From: Hydractinia symbiolongicarpus | Taxonomy: Eukaryota; Cnidaria; Hydrozoa; Anthoathecata; Hydractiniidae | DNA: 64,000 nt | Direction: 5' to 3' | Assembly (NCBI RefSeq): GCF_029227915.1 | Contig: NC_079876.1 | Coordinates: forward strand, 38,671,828-38,735,827 | Shown: one piece after another, positions 12,770-26,700 of the stretch | Numbering within the stretch: position 1 is the stretch's first letter | How the letters are laid out: every line of letters starts with the position of its first letter | Notes under the pieces: model-generated | Told to the model about the DNA's origin: nothing | Database searches by the model: none | What the model saw: the letters and a program-made list of their open reading frames with translations, nothing else | Made by a program: the position numbers and the translations under genes

Positions 12770-14392
12770 CATTTTTGAAAACTACAAGTCTCATGCGTTT
12801 TAGTATGAAAAAAAAAATTTAAAAAATCGTTCGGGAAATGAGTTTACTCCCTGGGTACTTTCTTTGTATACTTTTGACTATACGGGCTAAGCCCGGGATT
12901 TACGGGAAATCGCGGTTTTTCGTTTGCCGGCGATTAAACTTATTTTATTCAGCGTCTCATCAAAAATGAAAACATTTTTGAAAACTACAAGTCTTATGCG
13001 TTTTAGTGGTGAAAAAATAATTTAAAAAATCGTTCTGGAAATGATTTTACTCGCAGGGTACTTTCTTTGTATATATTTGACTATACGGGCCAAGCCCGGG
13101 ATTTACGGGAAATCGCGGGTTTTCGTTTGCCGGCGATTAAACCTCTTTTATTCAGCGTCTCATCAAAAATGAAAACATTTTTGAAAACTACAAGTCTTAT
13201 GCGTTTTAGTGGTAAAAAATAATTTAAAAAATCGTTCGGGAAATGAGTTTACTCCCTGGGTACTTTCTTTGTATACTTTTGACTATACGGGCCGAGTCCA
13301 GGATTTACGGGAAGTCGCAGGTTTTCGTTTGCCGGCGATTAAACTTCTTTTATTCAGCGTCTCATCAAAAATGAAAACATTTTTAAAAACTAAAAGTCTC
13401 ATGCGTTTTAGTGGTGAAAAAAAAATTTAAAAAATCGTTCGGGAAATGAGTTTACTCCATGGGTACTTTCTTTGTATACATTCGACTACAGGGGGCAAGC
13501 CCGGGATTTAGGGGAAATCGCTGGTTTTCGTTTGCCGGCGATTAAACCTCTTGCATTAAGCGTCTCATCAAAAATGAAAACATTTTTGAAAACTACAAGT
13601 CTCATGTGTTTTAATGGTGAAAAAATAATTTAAAAAATCGTTCGGAAAATGAGTTTACTCCCTGGGTACTTTCTTTGTATACTTTTGACTATACCGGTCG
13701 AGTCTGGGATTTACGGGAAATTGCGGGTTTTCGTTTTCCAGCTATTAAACTTTTTTTATTCAGCGTCCTATCAAAAATGAAAACATTTTTGAAAACTACA
13801 AGTCTCATGCTTTTTAGTGGTGAAAAAATAATATAAAAAATCGTTTTGAAAATGAGTTGACACACACGGTACTTTCTTTGTATACATTCGACTATACGGG
13901 CCAAGCCCGGGATTTACGGGAAATCGCGGGTTTATGTTTGCCGGCGATTAAACCACTTTCATTAAGCGTCTCATCAAAAATGAAAACATTTCTGAAAACT
14001 ACAAGTCTCATGCGTTTTAGTGTTGAAAAAATAATTTAAAAAATCGTTCGGGAAATGAGTTTACTCCCTGGGTACTTTCTTTGTATACTTTTGACTATAC
14101 GGGCCGAGTCCGGGATTTACGGGAAGTCGCGGGTTTTTGTTTGCCGGCGATTAAACTTCTTTTATTCAGCGTCTCATCAAAAATGAAAACATTTTTAAAA
14201 ACTACAAGTCTCATGGGCTTTAGTGGTGAAATAATAATTTAAAAAATCGTTCTGGAAATGAGTTTACACCCTGGGTACTATCTTTGTATACTTTTGACTA
14301 TACGGGTCGAGTCCGGGATTTACGGGAAATCGCAGGTTTTCGTTTGCCGGCGATTAAACTTCTTTTATTCAGCGTCTCATCAAAAATGAAAA
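12770..14392. repeat. Octamer block, copy 2 (1,623 bp)
   Basis: This repeats 8,717-10,339 monomer for monomer (F', C, D, E, L, M, N, O). Small differences include GGGCTAAGCC at about 12,886, GGTAAAAAATAA at 13,212, ACTAAAAGTC at about 13,389, CTCCATGGG at 13,456 and CTACAGGGGGC at about 13,487. Together with the hexamers it gives the pattern block - hexamer - hexamer - block, followed by P again, as expected if the hexamer pair expanded inside a larger repeat. Confidence 0.85.
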
Positions 14393-16014
14393 CATTTTTG
14401 AAAACTACAAGTCTCATGCATTTTAGTGGAGAAAATATAATTTAAAAAATCGTTCGGGAAATGAGTTTACTCCCGGGGTACTTTCTTTGTATTCTTTTAA
14501 TTATATGGTCCGAGTCCAGGGTTTACGGGAAATGGCGGGTTTTCGTTTGCCGGCATTAAACTTTTTTTATTCAGCGTCTCATCAAAAATGAAAACATTTT
14601 TGAAAACTACAAGTCTCATGCGTTTTAGTGGTGAAAAAATAATATAAAAAATCGTTCGGGAAATGAGTTTACTCCCTGGGTACTTTTCTTGTATACTTTT
14701 GACTATGCGGGCCAAGCCCGGGATTTACGGGAAATGGCGTGTTTTCGTTTGCCGGCGATTAAACTTCTTTTATCCAGTGTCTCATCAAAAATGAAAACAT
14801 TTTTGAAAACTACAAGTCTCATGGGCTTTAGTGGTGAAATAATAATTTAAAAAATCGTTCTGGAAATGAGTTTACACCCTGGGTACTTTTATTGTATACT
14901 TTTGACTATGCGGGCCAAGCCCGGGATTTACGGGAAATGGCGTGTTTTCGTTTGCCGGCGATTGAACTTCTTTTGTCCAGTGTCTCATCAAAAATGAAAA
15001 CATTTTTGAAAACTACAAGTCTCATGGGCTTTAGTGGTGAAATAATAATTTAAAAAATCGTTCTGGAAATGAGTTTACACCCTGGGTACTATCTTTGTAT
15101 ACTTTTGACTATACGGGTCGAGTCCGGGATTTACGGGAAATCGCAGGTTTTCGTTTGCCGGCGATTAAACTTCTTTTATTCAGCGTCTCATCAAAAATGA
15201 AAACATTTTTGAAAACTACAAGTCTCATGCGTTTTAGTGGTGAAAATATAATTTAAAAAATCGTTTGGGAAATGAGTTTACTTCCTGGTTACTTTCTTTG
15301 TATACTTTTAATTATACATGCCGAGTCCAGGGTTTACAAGAAATGGCGGGTTTTCGTTTGCCGGCATTAAACTTCTTTTATTCAGCGTCTCATCAAAAAT
15401 GAAAACATTTTTGAAAACTACAAGTCTCATGCGTTTTAGTGGTAAAAAAATAATATAAAAAATCGTTCGGGAAATGAGTTTACTCCCTGGGTACTTTCCT
15501 TGTAAACTTTTGACTATGCGGGCCAAGCCCGGGATTTACGGGAAATGGCGTGTTTTCGTTTGCCGGCGATTAAGCCACTTTCATTAAGCGTCTCATCAAA
15601 ATTGAAAACATTTTTGAAAATTACAAGTCTCATGCGTTTTAGTGGTGAAAAAATAATTTAAAAAATCGTTCGGGAAATGAGTTTACTCCCTGGGTACTTT
15701 CTTTGTATACTTTTGATTATACGGGCCGAGTCCGGGGTTTACGGGAAATGGCGGGTTTTCGTTTGCCGACAATTAAACTTCTTTTATTCAGCGTCTCATC
15801 AAAAATGAAAACATTTTTAAAAGCTACAAGTCTCATGCGTTTTAGTGGTGAAAAAATAATTTAAAAAATCGTTCGGGAAATGAGTTTACTCCCTGGGTAC
15901 TTTCTTTGTTTAATTTTGACTATACGGGCCGAGTCCGGGATTTACGGGAAGACGCGGGTTTTCGTTTGCCGGCGATTAAACTTCTTTTATTCAGCGTCTC
16001 ATCAAAAATGAAAA
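14393..16014. repeat. Divergent monomers, no clear HOR
   Basis: Eight monomers that do not form a clean higher-order unit. The first is a P unit. Two successive units at about 14,700 and 14,903 share GACTATGCGGGCCAAGCC and AAATGGCGTGTTTTCG, one monomer apart, and that form recurs at about 15,515. Private changes are common, for example TTATACATGCC at 15,311, TTTACAAGAAATGG, and CTTTGTTTAATTTTG at about 15,905. The higher private variation suggests an older or less recently homogenised stretch (inference). Confidence 0.75.
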
Positions 16015-18046
16015 CATTTTTGAAAACTACAAGTCTCATGCGTTTTAGTGGTGAAAATATAATTTAAAAAATCGTTCGGGAAATGAGTTTACTCCCTGGG
16101 TACTTTCTTTGTATACTTTTGACTATACGGGCCGAGTCCGGGATTTACGGGAAGTCGCCGTTTTTCGTTTGCCGGCGATTAAACTTCTTTTATTCAGCGT
16201 CTCATCAAAAATGAAAACGTTTTTAAAAAATTCCAAGTCTCATGGGCTTTAGTGGTGAAATAATAATTTAAAAAATTGTTCGGGAAATGAGTTTACACCC
16301 TGGGTACTTTCTTTGTATACTTTTGACTATACGGGCCGAGTCCGGGATTTACGGGAAATCGCAGCTTTTTGTTTGCCGGCGATTAAACTTCTTTCATTCA
16401 GCGTCTTATCAAAAATGAAAACATTTTTGAAAACTACAAGTCTCATGCGTTTTAGTGGTGAAAAAATAATTTAAAAAATCGTTCGGGAAATGAGTTTACT
16501 CCCTGGGTACTTTCTTTGTATACTTTTGATTATACGGGCCGAGTCCGGGGTTTACAGGAAATGGCGGGTTTTCGTTTGCCGGCGATTAAACTTCCTTTAT
16601 TCAGCGTCTCATTAAAAATGAAAACATTTTTGAAAACTACAAGTCTCATGCGTTTTAGTGGTGAAAAGATAGTTTAAAAAATTGTTTTGGAAATGAGTTT
16701 ACTCACAGGGTAATTTCTTTGTATACATTCGACTATACGCGCCAAGCCCGGGATTTACGGGAAATCGCGGGTTTTCGTTTCCCGGCGATTTAACCACTTT
16801 CATTAAGCGTCTCATTAAAAATAAAAATATTTCTGAAAACTACAAGTCTCTTGCGTTTTAGTGGTGAAAAAATAATTTAAAAAATCGTTCGGGAAATGAG
16901 TTTACTCCCTGGGTACTTTCTTTTTATACTTTTGACTATACGGGCCGAGTCCGGGATTTACGGGAAATTGCGGGTTTTCGTTTGCCGGCGATTAAACTTC
17001 TTTTATTCAGCGTCTCATCAAAAATGAAAACATTTTTAAAAACTACAAGTCTCATGGGCGTAAGTGGTGAAATAATAATTTAAAAAATCGTTTGGGAAAT
17101 TAGTTTACTCCCTGGGTACTTTCTTTGTATACTTTTGACTATACGGGCCGAGTCCGGGATTTACGGGAAGTCGCCGTTTTTCGTTTGCCGGCGATTAAAC
17201 TTCTTTTATTCAGCGTCTCATCAAAAATGAAAACGTTTTTAAAAAATTCCAAGTCTCATGGGCTTTAGTGGTGAAATAATAATTTAAAAAATTGTTCGGG
17301 AAATGAGTTTACACCCTGGGTACTTTCTTTGTATACTTTTGACTATACGGGCCGAGTCCGGGATTTACGGGAAATCGCAGCTTTTTGTTTGCCGGCGATT
17401 AAACTTCTTTCATTCAGCGTCTTATCAAAAATGAAAACATTTTTGAAAACTACAAGTCTCATGCGTTTTAGTGGTGAAAAAATAATTTAAAAAATCGTTC
17501 GGGAAATGAGTTTACTCCCTGGGTACTTTCTTTGTATACTTTTGATTATACGGGCCGAGTCCGGGGTTTACAGGAAATGGCGGGTTTTCGTTTGCCGGCG
17601 ATTAAACTTCCTTTATTCAGCGTCTCATTAAAAATGAAAACATTTTTGAAAACTACAAGTCTCATGCGTTTTAGTGGTGAAAAGATAATTTAAAAAATTG
17701 TTTTGGAAATGAGTTTACTCACAGGGTAATTTCTTTGTATACATTCGACTATACGCGCCAAGCCCGGGATTTACGGGAAATCGCGGGTTTTCGTTTCCCG
17801 GCGATTTAACCACTTTCATTAAGCGTCTCATTAAAAATGAAAATATTTCTGAAAACTACAAGTCTCTTGCGTTTTAGTGGTGAAAAAATAATTTAAAAAA
17901 TCGTTCGGGAAATGAGTTTACTCCCTGGGTACTTTCTTTTTATACTTTTGACTATACGGGCCGAGTCCGGGATTTACGGGAAATTGCGGGTTTTCGTTTG
18001 CCGGCGATTAAACTTCTTTTATTCAGCGTCTCATCAAAAATGAAAA
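16015..18046. repeat. Pentamer HOR, two copies of 1,016 bp
   Basis: Copies at 16,015-17,030 and 17,031-18,046. Shared markers are GAAGTCGCCGTTTTTCG with ACGTTTTTAAAAAATTCC, GCAGCTTTTTG, TTTACAGGAAATGG with CTTCCTTTATTC, GGGTAATTTC with ACGCGCC and TTTCCCGGCGATTTAACC, and CTTTTTATAC. The first ~80 bp of copy 1 differ (GAAAATATAATTT and GAAATGAG, against GGGCGTAAGTGG and GAAATTAG). GGGCGTAAG follows each copy at 17,056 and 18,071. Confidence 0.87.
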
Positions 18047-20683
18047 CATTTTTAAAAACTACAAGTCTCATGGGCGTAAGTGGTGAAATAATAATTTAAA
18101 AAATCGTTTGGGAAATTAGTTTACTCCCTGGGTACTTTCTTTGTATACTTTTGACTATACGGGCCGAGTCCGGGATTTACGGGAAATCGCAGGTTTTCGT
18201 TTGCCGGCGATTAAACTTCTTTCATTCAGCGTCTCATCCAAAATGAAAACATTTTTGAAAACTACAAGTTTCATGCGTTTTAGTGGTGAGAAAATAAATT
18301 AAAAAATCGTTCGGGAAATGAGTTTACTCCCTGGGTACTATCTTTGTATACTTTTGACTATACGGCCCAAGCCCGGGATTTACGGGAAATCGCGGGTTTT
18401 CGTTTGCCGGCGATTAAACTTCTTTTATTCAGCGTCTCATCAAAAATGAAAACATTTTCGAAAACTACAAGTCTTATGCGTTTTAGTGGTGAAAAAATAA
18501 TTTAAAAAATCGTTCGGGAAATGAGTTTACTCCCTGGGTACTTTCTTTGTATACTTTTGACTATACGGGCCGAGTCCGGGATTTACGGGAAATCGCGGGG
18601 TTTCGTTTCCCGGCGATTAAACCTCTTTCATTAAGCGTCTCATCAAAAATGAAAACATTTTTGAAAACTACAAGTCTCATGCGTTTTAGTGGTGAAAAAA
18701 TAATTTAAAAAATCGTTCGGGAAATGAGTTTACTCCCTGGGTACTTTCTTTGTATACTTTTGATTATACGGGCCGATTCCGGGGTTTTCGAGAAATGGCG
18801 GGTTTTCGTTTGCCGGCGATTAAACTTCCTTTATTCAGCGTCTCATTAAAAATGAAAACATTTTTGAAAACTACAAGTCTCATGCGTTTTAGTGGTGAAA
18901 AGATAATTTAAAAAATCGTTTTGGAAATGAGTTTACTCACAGGGTAATTTCTTTGTATACATTCGACTATACGGGCCAAGCCCGGGATTTACGGGAAATC
19001 GCGGGTTTTCGTTTCCCGGCGATTTAACCACTTTCATTAAGCGTCTCATCAAAAATGAAAACTATTCTGAAAACTACAAGTCTCTTGCGTTTTAGTGGTG
19101 AAAAAATAATTTAAAAAATCGTTCGGGAAATGAGTTTAGTCCCTGGGTACTTACTTTGTAACTTTTGACTATACGGGCCGAGTCCGGGATTTACGGGAAA
19201 TTGCGGGTTTTCGTTTGCCGGCGATTAAACTTCTTTTATTCAGCGTCTCATCAAAAATGAAAACATTTTTAAAAACTACAAGTCTCATGGGCGTAAGTGG
19301 TGAAATATTAATTTAAAAAATCGTTCGGGAAATGAGTTTACTCCCTGGGTACTTTCTTTTTATACTTTTGACTATACGGGCCGAGTCCGGGATTTACGGG
19401 AAATTGCGGGTTTTCGTTTGCCGGCGATTAAACTTCTTTTATTCAGCGTCTCATCAAAAATGAAAACATTTTTAAAAACTACAAGTCTCATGGGCGTAAG
19501 TGGTGAAATAATAATTTAAAAAATCGTTTGGGAAATGAGTTTACTCCCTGGGTACTTTCTTTGTATACTTTTGACTATACGGGCCGAGTCCGGGATTTAC
19601 GGGAAATCGCAGGTTTTCGTTTGCCGGCGATTAAACTTCTTTCATTCAGCGTCTCATCCAAAATGAAAACATTTTTGAAAACTACAAGTTTCATGCGTTT
19701 TAGTGGTGAGAAAATAAATTAAAAAATCGTTCGGGAAATGAGTTTACTCCCTGGGTACTATCTTTGTATACTTTTGACTATACGGCCCAAGCCCGGGATT
19801 TACGGGAAATCGCGGGTTTTCGTTTGCCGGCGATTAAACTTCTTTTATTCAGCGTCTCATCAAAAATGAAAACATTTTCGAAAACTACAAGTCTTATGCG
19901 TTTTAGTGGTGAAAAAATAATTTAAAAAATCGTTCGGGAAATGAGTTTACTCCCTGGGTACTTTCTTTGTATACTTTTGATTATACGGGCCGATTCCGGG
20001 GTTTTCGAGAAATGGCGGGTTTTCGTTTGCCAGCGATTAAACTTCCTTTATTCAGCGTCTCATTAAAAATGAAAACATTTTTGAAAACTACAAGTCTCAT
20101 GCGTTTTAGTGGTGAAAAGATAATTTAAAAAATCGTTTTGGAAATGAGTTTACTCACAGGGTAATTTCTTTGTATACATTCGACTATACGGGCCAAGCCC
20201 GGGATTTACGGGAAATCGCGGGTTTTCGTTTCCCGGCGATTTAACCACTTTCATTAAGCGTCTCATCAAAAATGAAAACTATTCTGAAAACTACAAGTCT
20301 CTTGCGTTTTAGTGGTGAAAAAATAATTTAAAAAATCGTTCGGGAAATGAGTTTACTCCCTGGGTACTTACTTTGTAACTTTTAACTATACGGGCCGAGT
20401 CCGGGATTTACGGGAAATTGCGGGTTTTCGTTTGCCGGCGATTAAACTTCTTTTATTCAGCGTCTCATCAAAAATGAAAACATTTTTAAAAACTACAAGT
20501 CTCATGGGCGTAAGTGGTGAAATAATAATTTAAAAAATCGTTCGGGAAATGAGTTTACTCCCTGGGTACTATCTTTGTATACTTTTGACTATACGGCCCA
20601 AGCCCGGGATTTACGGGAAATTGCGGGTTTTCGTTTGCCGGCGATTAAACTTCTTTTATTCAGCTTCTCATCAGAAATGAAAT
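18047..20683. repeat. Heptamer HOR (1,420 bp) and six-unit derivative
   Basis: 18,047-19,466 holds seven units. The following 19,467-20,683 repeats them without the third (the one with CGCGGGGTTTCGTTTCCCGG at about 18,594). Shared markers are ACTATC with ACGGCCCAAGCC at 18,338 and 19,758, GCCGATTCCGGGGTTTTCGAG at 18,771 and 19,989, AAAACTATTCTG, and CTTACTTTGTAACTTTT. The last unit of the derivative (20,481-20,683) differs, carrying ACTATC and CAGCTTCTC. Offsets are 1,420 bp before and 1,218 bp after the lost monomer. Confidence 0.83.
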
Positions 20684-22105
20684 CATTTTTGAAAACTACA
20701 AGTCTTATGCGTTTTAGTGGTGAAAAAATAATTTAAAAAATTGTTCTGGAAATGAGTTTACTCACAGGGTACTTTCTTTGTATACATTCGACTATACAGG
20801 CCAAGCCCGGGATTTACGGGAAATCGCGGGTTTTCGTTTGCCGGCGATTAAACCTCTTTCATTAAGCGTCTCATCAAAAATGAAAACATTTTTGAAAACT
20901 ACAAGTCTCATGCGTTTTAGTGGTGAAAAAAAAATTTAAAAAATCGTTCGGAAAATGAGTTTACTCCCTGGGTACTTTCTTTGTATACTTTTGACTATAC
21001 GGGCCAAGCCCGGGATTTACGGGAAGTCGCGGGTTTTCGTTTGCCGGCGATTAAACTTCTTTTATTCAGCGTCTCATCAAAAATGAAAATATTTTTAAAT
21101 ACTACAAGTCTCATGGGCTTTAGTGGTGAAATAATAATTTAAAAAATCGTTCGGGAAATGAGTTTACACCCTGGGTACTTTCTTTGCATACTTTTGACTA
21201 TACGGGCCGAGTCCGGGATTTACGGGAAATCGCAGGTTTTCGTTTGCCGGCAAATAAACTTCTTTTATTCAGCGTCTCATCAAAAATGAAAACATTTTTG
21301 AAAACTACAAGTCTCATGCGTTTTAGTGGTAAAAAAATAATTTAAAAAATCGTTCGGGAAATCAGTTTACTTCCTGGGTACTTTCTTTGTATACTTTTGA
21401 CTATGCGGGCCGAGTCCGGGGTTTACGGGAAATGGCGGGTTTTCGTTTGCCGGCGATTAAACTTCTTTTATTCAGGGTCTCATCAAAAATGAAAACATTT
21501 TTGAAAACTACAAGTCTCAAGCGTTTTAGTGGTGAAAAGATAATTTAAAAAATCGTTTTGGAAATGAGTTTACTCACAGGGTACTTTCTTTGTATACATT
21601 CGACTATACGGGCCAAGCCCGGGATTTACGGGAAATAGCAGGTTTTCGTTTTGCCGGCGATTAAACCACTTTCATTAAGCGTCTCATCAAAAATGAAAAC
21701 ATTTCTGAAAACTACAAATCTCATGCGTTTTAGTGGTGAAAAAATAGTTTAAAAATTCGTTCGGGAAATGAGTTTACTCACTGGGTACTTTCCTTGTATC
21801 CTTTTGACTATACGGGCCGAGTCCGGGGTTTACGGGAAATGGCGGGTTTTCGTTTGCCGGCGATTAAATTTCTTTTATTCAGCGTCTCATCAAAAATGAA
21901 AACATTTTTAAAAACTACAAGTCTCATGGGCTTTAGTGGTGAAATAATAATTTAAAAAATCGTTTGGGAAATGAGTGTACTCCCTGGGTACTTTCTTTGT
22001 ATACTTTTGACTATACGGGCCGAGTCCGGGGTTTACGGGAAATGGCGGGTTTTCGTTTGCCGGCGATTAAACTTCTTTTATTCAGCGTCTCATCAAAAAT
22101 GAAAA
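20684..22105. repeat. Mixed monomers, no clear HOR
   Basis: Seven monomers of A, B and intermediate type, with private changes such as GCCGGCAAATAAAC at about 21,247, GAAATCAG at 21,360, GTCTCAAGCG, and AAATAGCAGG in a B unit at about 21,635. TTCAGGGTCTC first appears here and then recurs through the nonamers at 23.7-29 kb, so this stretch supplies variants amplified downstream. No gene-like sequence. Confidence 0.75.
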
Positions 22106-23728
22106 CATTTTTGAAAACTACAAGTCTCATGCGTTTTAGTGGTGAAAAGATAATTTAAAAAATCGTTCTGGAAATGAGTTTACTCACAGGGTACTTTCTT
22201 TGCATACATTCGACTATACGGGCCAAACCCGGGATTTACGGGAAATCGCGGGTTTTCGTTTGCCGGCGATTAAACCACTTTCATTAAGCGTCTCATCAAA
22301 AATGAAAACATTTCTGAAAACTACAAGTCTCATGCGTTTTAGTGGTGAAAATTAATTTAAAAAATCGTTCGGGAAATGAGTTTACTCCCTGGATACTTTC
22401 TTTGTATACTTTTGACTATACGGGCCGAGTCCGGGATTTACGGGAAGTCGCGGGTTTTCGTTTGCCGGCAATTAAACTTCTTTTATTCAGCGTCTCATCA
22501 AAAATGAAAACATTTTTAAAAACTACAAGTCTCATGGGCTTTAGTGGTGAAATAATAATTTAAAAAATCGTTCGGGAAATGAGTTTACACCCCGGGTACT
22601 TTCTTTGTATACTTTTGACTATACGGGCCGAGTCCGGGATTTACGGGAAATCGCAGGTTTTCGTTTGCCGGCGATTAAACTTCTTTTATTCAGCGTCTCA
22701 TCAAAAATGAAAACATTTTTGAAAACTACAAATCTCATGCGTTTTAGTGGTGAAAAGATAATTTAAAAAATCGTTCTGGAAATGAGTTTACTCACAGGGT
22801 ACTTTCTTTGTATACATTCGACTATACGGGCCAAACCCGGGATTTACGGGAAATGGCGGGTTTTCGTTTGCCGGCGATTAAACTTCTTTTATTCAGCGTC
22901 TCATCAAAAATGAAAACATTTTTGAAAACTACAAATCTCATGCGTTTTAGTGGTGAAAAGATAATTTAAAAAATCGTTCTGGAAATGAGTTTACTCACAG
23001 GGTACTTTCTTTGTATACATTCGACTATACGGGCCAAACCCGGGATTTACGGGAAATCGCGGGTTTTCGTTTGCTGGCGATTAAACCACTTTCATTAAGC
23101 GTCTCATCAAAAATGAAAACATTTCTGAAAACTACAAGTCTCATGCGTTTTAGTGGTGAAAATTAATTTAAAAAATCGTTCGGGAAATGAGTTTACTCCC
23201 TGGATACTTTCATTGTATACTTTTGACTATACGGGCCGAGTCCGGGATTTACGGGAAGTCGCGGGTTTTCGTTTGCCGGCAATTAAACTTCTTTTATTCA
23301 GCGTCTCATCAAAAATGAAAACATTTTTAAAAACTACAAGTCTCATGGGCTTTAGTGGTGAAATAATAATTTAAAAAATCGTTCGGGAAATGAGTTTACA
23401 CCCCGGGTACTTTCTTTGTATACTTTTAACTATACGGGCCGAGTCCGGGATTTACGGGAAATCGCAGGTTTTCGTTTGCCGGCGATTAAACTTTTTTTAT
23501 TCAGCGTCTCATCAAAAATGAAAACATTTTTTTAAAACTACAAGTCTCATGCGTTTTAGTGGTGAAAAAATAATTTAAAAAATCGTTCGGGAAATGAGTT
23601 TACTCCCCGGGTACTTTCTTTGTATACTTTTGACTATACGGGCCGAGTCCGGGATTTACGGGAAGTCGCGGGTTTTCGTTTGCCGGCGATTAAACTTCTT
23701 TTATTCAGCGTCTCATCAAAAATGAAAA
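22106..23728. repeat. Tetramer HOR, 811 bp, second copy partial
   Basis: 22,106-22,916 is followed by a copy starting at 22,917. Shared markers are GCCAAACCCGGG in a B unit, GTGAAAATTAATTT with CTGGATAC and GCCGGCAATTAAAC, and CACCCCGGGTAC. The fourth unit of copy 2 is replaced by a unit starting CATTTTTTTAAAAC. The GAAAATTAATTT/CTGGATAC unit is reused in the nonamers (27 kb) and in the nested series at 38-42 kb. Confidence 0.83.
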
Positions 23729-26700
23729 TATTTTTAAATACTACAAGTCTCATGGGCTTTAGTGGTGAAATAATAATTCAAAAAATTGTTCGGGAAATGA
23801 GTTTACACCCTGGGTACTTTCTTTGTATACTTTTTACTATACGGGCCGAGTCTGGGATTTACGGGAAATCGCAGGTTTTCGTTTGCCGGCGATTAAACTT
23901 CTTTTATTCAGCGTCTCATCAAAAATGAAAACATTTTTGAAAACTACAAGTCTCATGCGTTTTAGTGGTGAAAAAATAATTTAAAAAATCGTTCGGGAAA
24001 TGAGTTTACTCCCTGGGTACTTTCTTTGTATACTTTTGACTATGCGGGCCGAGTCCGGGGTTTACCGGAAATGGCGGGTTTTCGTTTGCCGGCGATTAAA
24101 CTTCTTTTATTCAGGGTCTCATCAAAAATGAAAACATTTTTGAAAACTACAAGTCTCAAGCGTTTTAGTGGTGAAAAGATAATTTAAAAAATCGTTTTGG
24201 AAATGAGTTTACTCACAGGGTACTTTCTTTGTATACATTCGACTATACGGGCCAAGCCCGGTATTTACGGGAAATGGCGGGTTTTCGTTTGCCGGCGATT
24301 AAACCACTTTCATTAAACGTCTCATCAAAAATGAAAACATTTCTGAAAACTACAAATCTCATGCGTTTTAGTGGTGAAAAAATAATTTAAAAATTCGTTC
24401 GGGAAATGAGTTTACTCACTGGGTACTTTCCTTGTATACTTTTGATTATACGGGCCGAGTCCGGGACTTACGGGAAATCGCGGGTTTTCGTTTGCCGGCG
24501 ATTAAACTTCTTTTATTCAGCGTCTCATCAAAAATGAAAACATTTTTAAAAACTACAAGTCTCATGGGCTTTAGTGGTGAAATAATAATTTAAAAAATCG
24601 TTTGGGAAATGAGTTTACTCCCCGGGTACTTTCTTTGTATACTTTTGACTATACGAGCCGAGTCCGGGGTTTACGGGAAATGGCGGGTTTTCGTTTGCCG
24701 GCGATTAAACTTCTTTTATTCAGCGTCTCATCAAAAATGAAAACATTTTTGAAAACTACAAGTCTCATGCGTTTTAGTGGTGAAAAGATAATTTAAAAAA
24801 TCGTTTTGGAAATGAATTTACTCATAGGGTAATTTCTTTGTATACATTCGATTATACGGGCCAAGCCCGGGATTTACGGGAAGTCACGGGATTTCGTTTG
24901 CCGGCGATTAAACCTCTTTTATTAAGCGTCTCATCAAAAATGAAAACAACTTTGAAAACTGCAAGTCTCATACGTTTTAGTGGTGAAAAGATAATTGAAA
25001 AATTCGTTTGGGAAATGAGTTTAGTCACAGGGTACTTTCTTTGTATACATTCGACTATACGGGCCAGGCCCGGGATTTACGGGAAATCGCGGGTTTTCGT
25101 TTGCCGGCGATTAAACCACTTTCATTAAGCGTCTCATCAAAAATGAAAACATTTCTGAAAACTACAAGTCTCATGCGTTTTAGTGGTGAAAAGATAATTT
25201 AAAAAATCGTTTTGGAAATGAATTTACTCATAGGGTACTTTCTTTGTATACATTCGACTATACGGGCCAAGCCCGGGATTTACGGGAAATCGCGGGTTTT
25301 CGTTTGCCGGCGATTAAACCACTTTCATTAAGCGTCTAATCAAAAATGAAATTATTTCTGAAAACTACAAGTCTCATGCGTTTTAGTGGTGAAATAATAA
25401 TTTAAAAAATCGTTCGGGAAATGAGTTTACACCCCGGGTACTTTCTTTGTATACTTTTGACTATACGGGCCGAGTCCGGGATTTACGGGAAATCGCAGGT
25501 TTTCGTTTGCCGGCGATTAAACTTTTTTTATTCAGCGTCTCATCAAAAATGAAAACATTTTTGAAAACTACAAGTCTCACGCGTTTTAGTGATGAAAAAA
25601 TAATTTAAAAAATCGTTCGGGAAATGAGTTTACACCCTGGGTACTTTCTTTGTATACTTTTGACTATACGGGCCGAGTCCGGGATTTAGGGGAAATCGCA
25701 GGTTTTCGTTTGCCGGCGATTAAACTTCTTTTATTCAGCGTCTCATCAAAAATGAAAACATTTTTGAAAACTACAAGTCTCATGCGTTTTAGTGGTGAAA
25801 AAATAATTTAAAAAATCGTTCGGGAAATGAGTTTACTCCCTGGGTACTTTCTTTGTATACTTTTGACTATGCGGGCCGAGTCCGGGGTTTACCGGAAATG
25901 GCGGGTTTTCGTTTGCCGGCGATTAAACTTCTTTTATTCAGGGTCTCATCAAAAATGAAAACATTTTTGAAAACTACAAGTCTCAAGCGTTTTAGTGGTG
26001 AAAAGATAATTTAAAAAATCGTTTTGGAAATGAGTTTACTCACAGGGTACTTTCTTTGTATACATTCGACTATACGGGCCAAGCCCGGGATTTACGGGAA
26101 ATGGCGGGTTTTCGTTTGCCGGCGATTAAACCACTTTCATTAAGCGTCTCATCAAAAATGAAAACATTTCTGAAAACTACAAATCTCATGCGTTTTAGTG
26201 GTGAAAAAATAATTTAAAAATTCGTTCGGGAAATGAGTTTACTCACTGGGTACTTTCCTTGTATACTTTTGACTATACGGGCCGAGTCCGGGATTTACGG
26301 GAAATCGCGGGTTTTCGTTTGCCGGCGATTAAACTTCTTTTATTCAGCGTCTCATCAAAAATGAAAACATTTTTAAAAACTACAAGTCTCATGGGCTTTA
26401 GTGGTGAAATAATAATTTAAAAAATCGTTTGGGAAATGAGTTTACTCCCTGGGTACTTTCTTTGTATACTTTTGACTATACGGGCCGAGTCCGGGGTTTA
26501 CGGGAAATGGCGGGTTTTCGTTTGCCGGCGATTAAACTTCTTTTATTCAGCGTCTCATCAAAAATGAAAACATTTTTAAAAACTACAAGTCTCATGCGTT
26601 TTAGTGGTGAAAAGATAATTTAAAAAATCGTTTTGGAAATGAATTTACTCATAGGGTAATTTCTTTGTATACATTCGATTATACGGGCCTAGCCCGGGAT

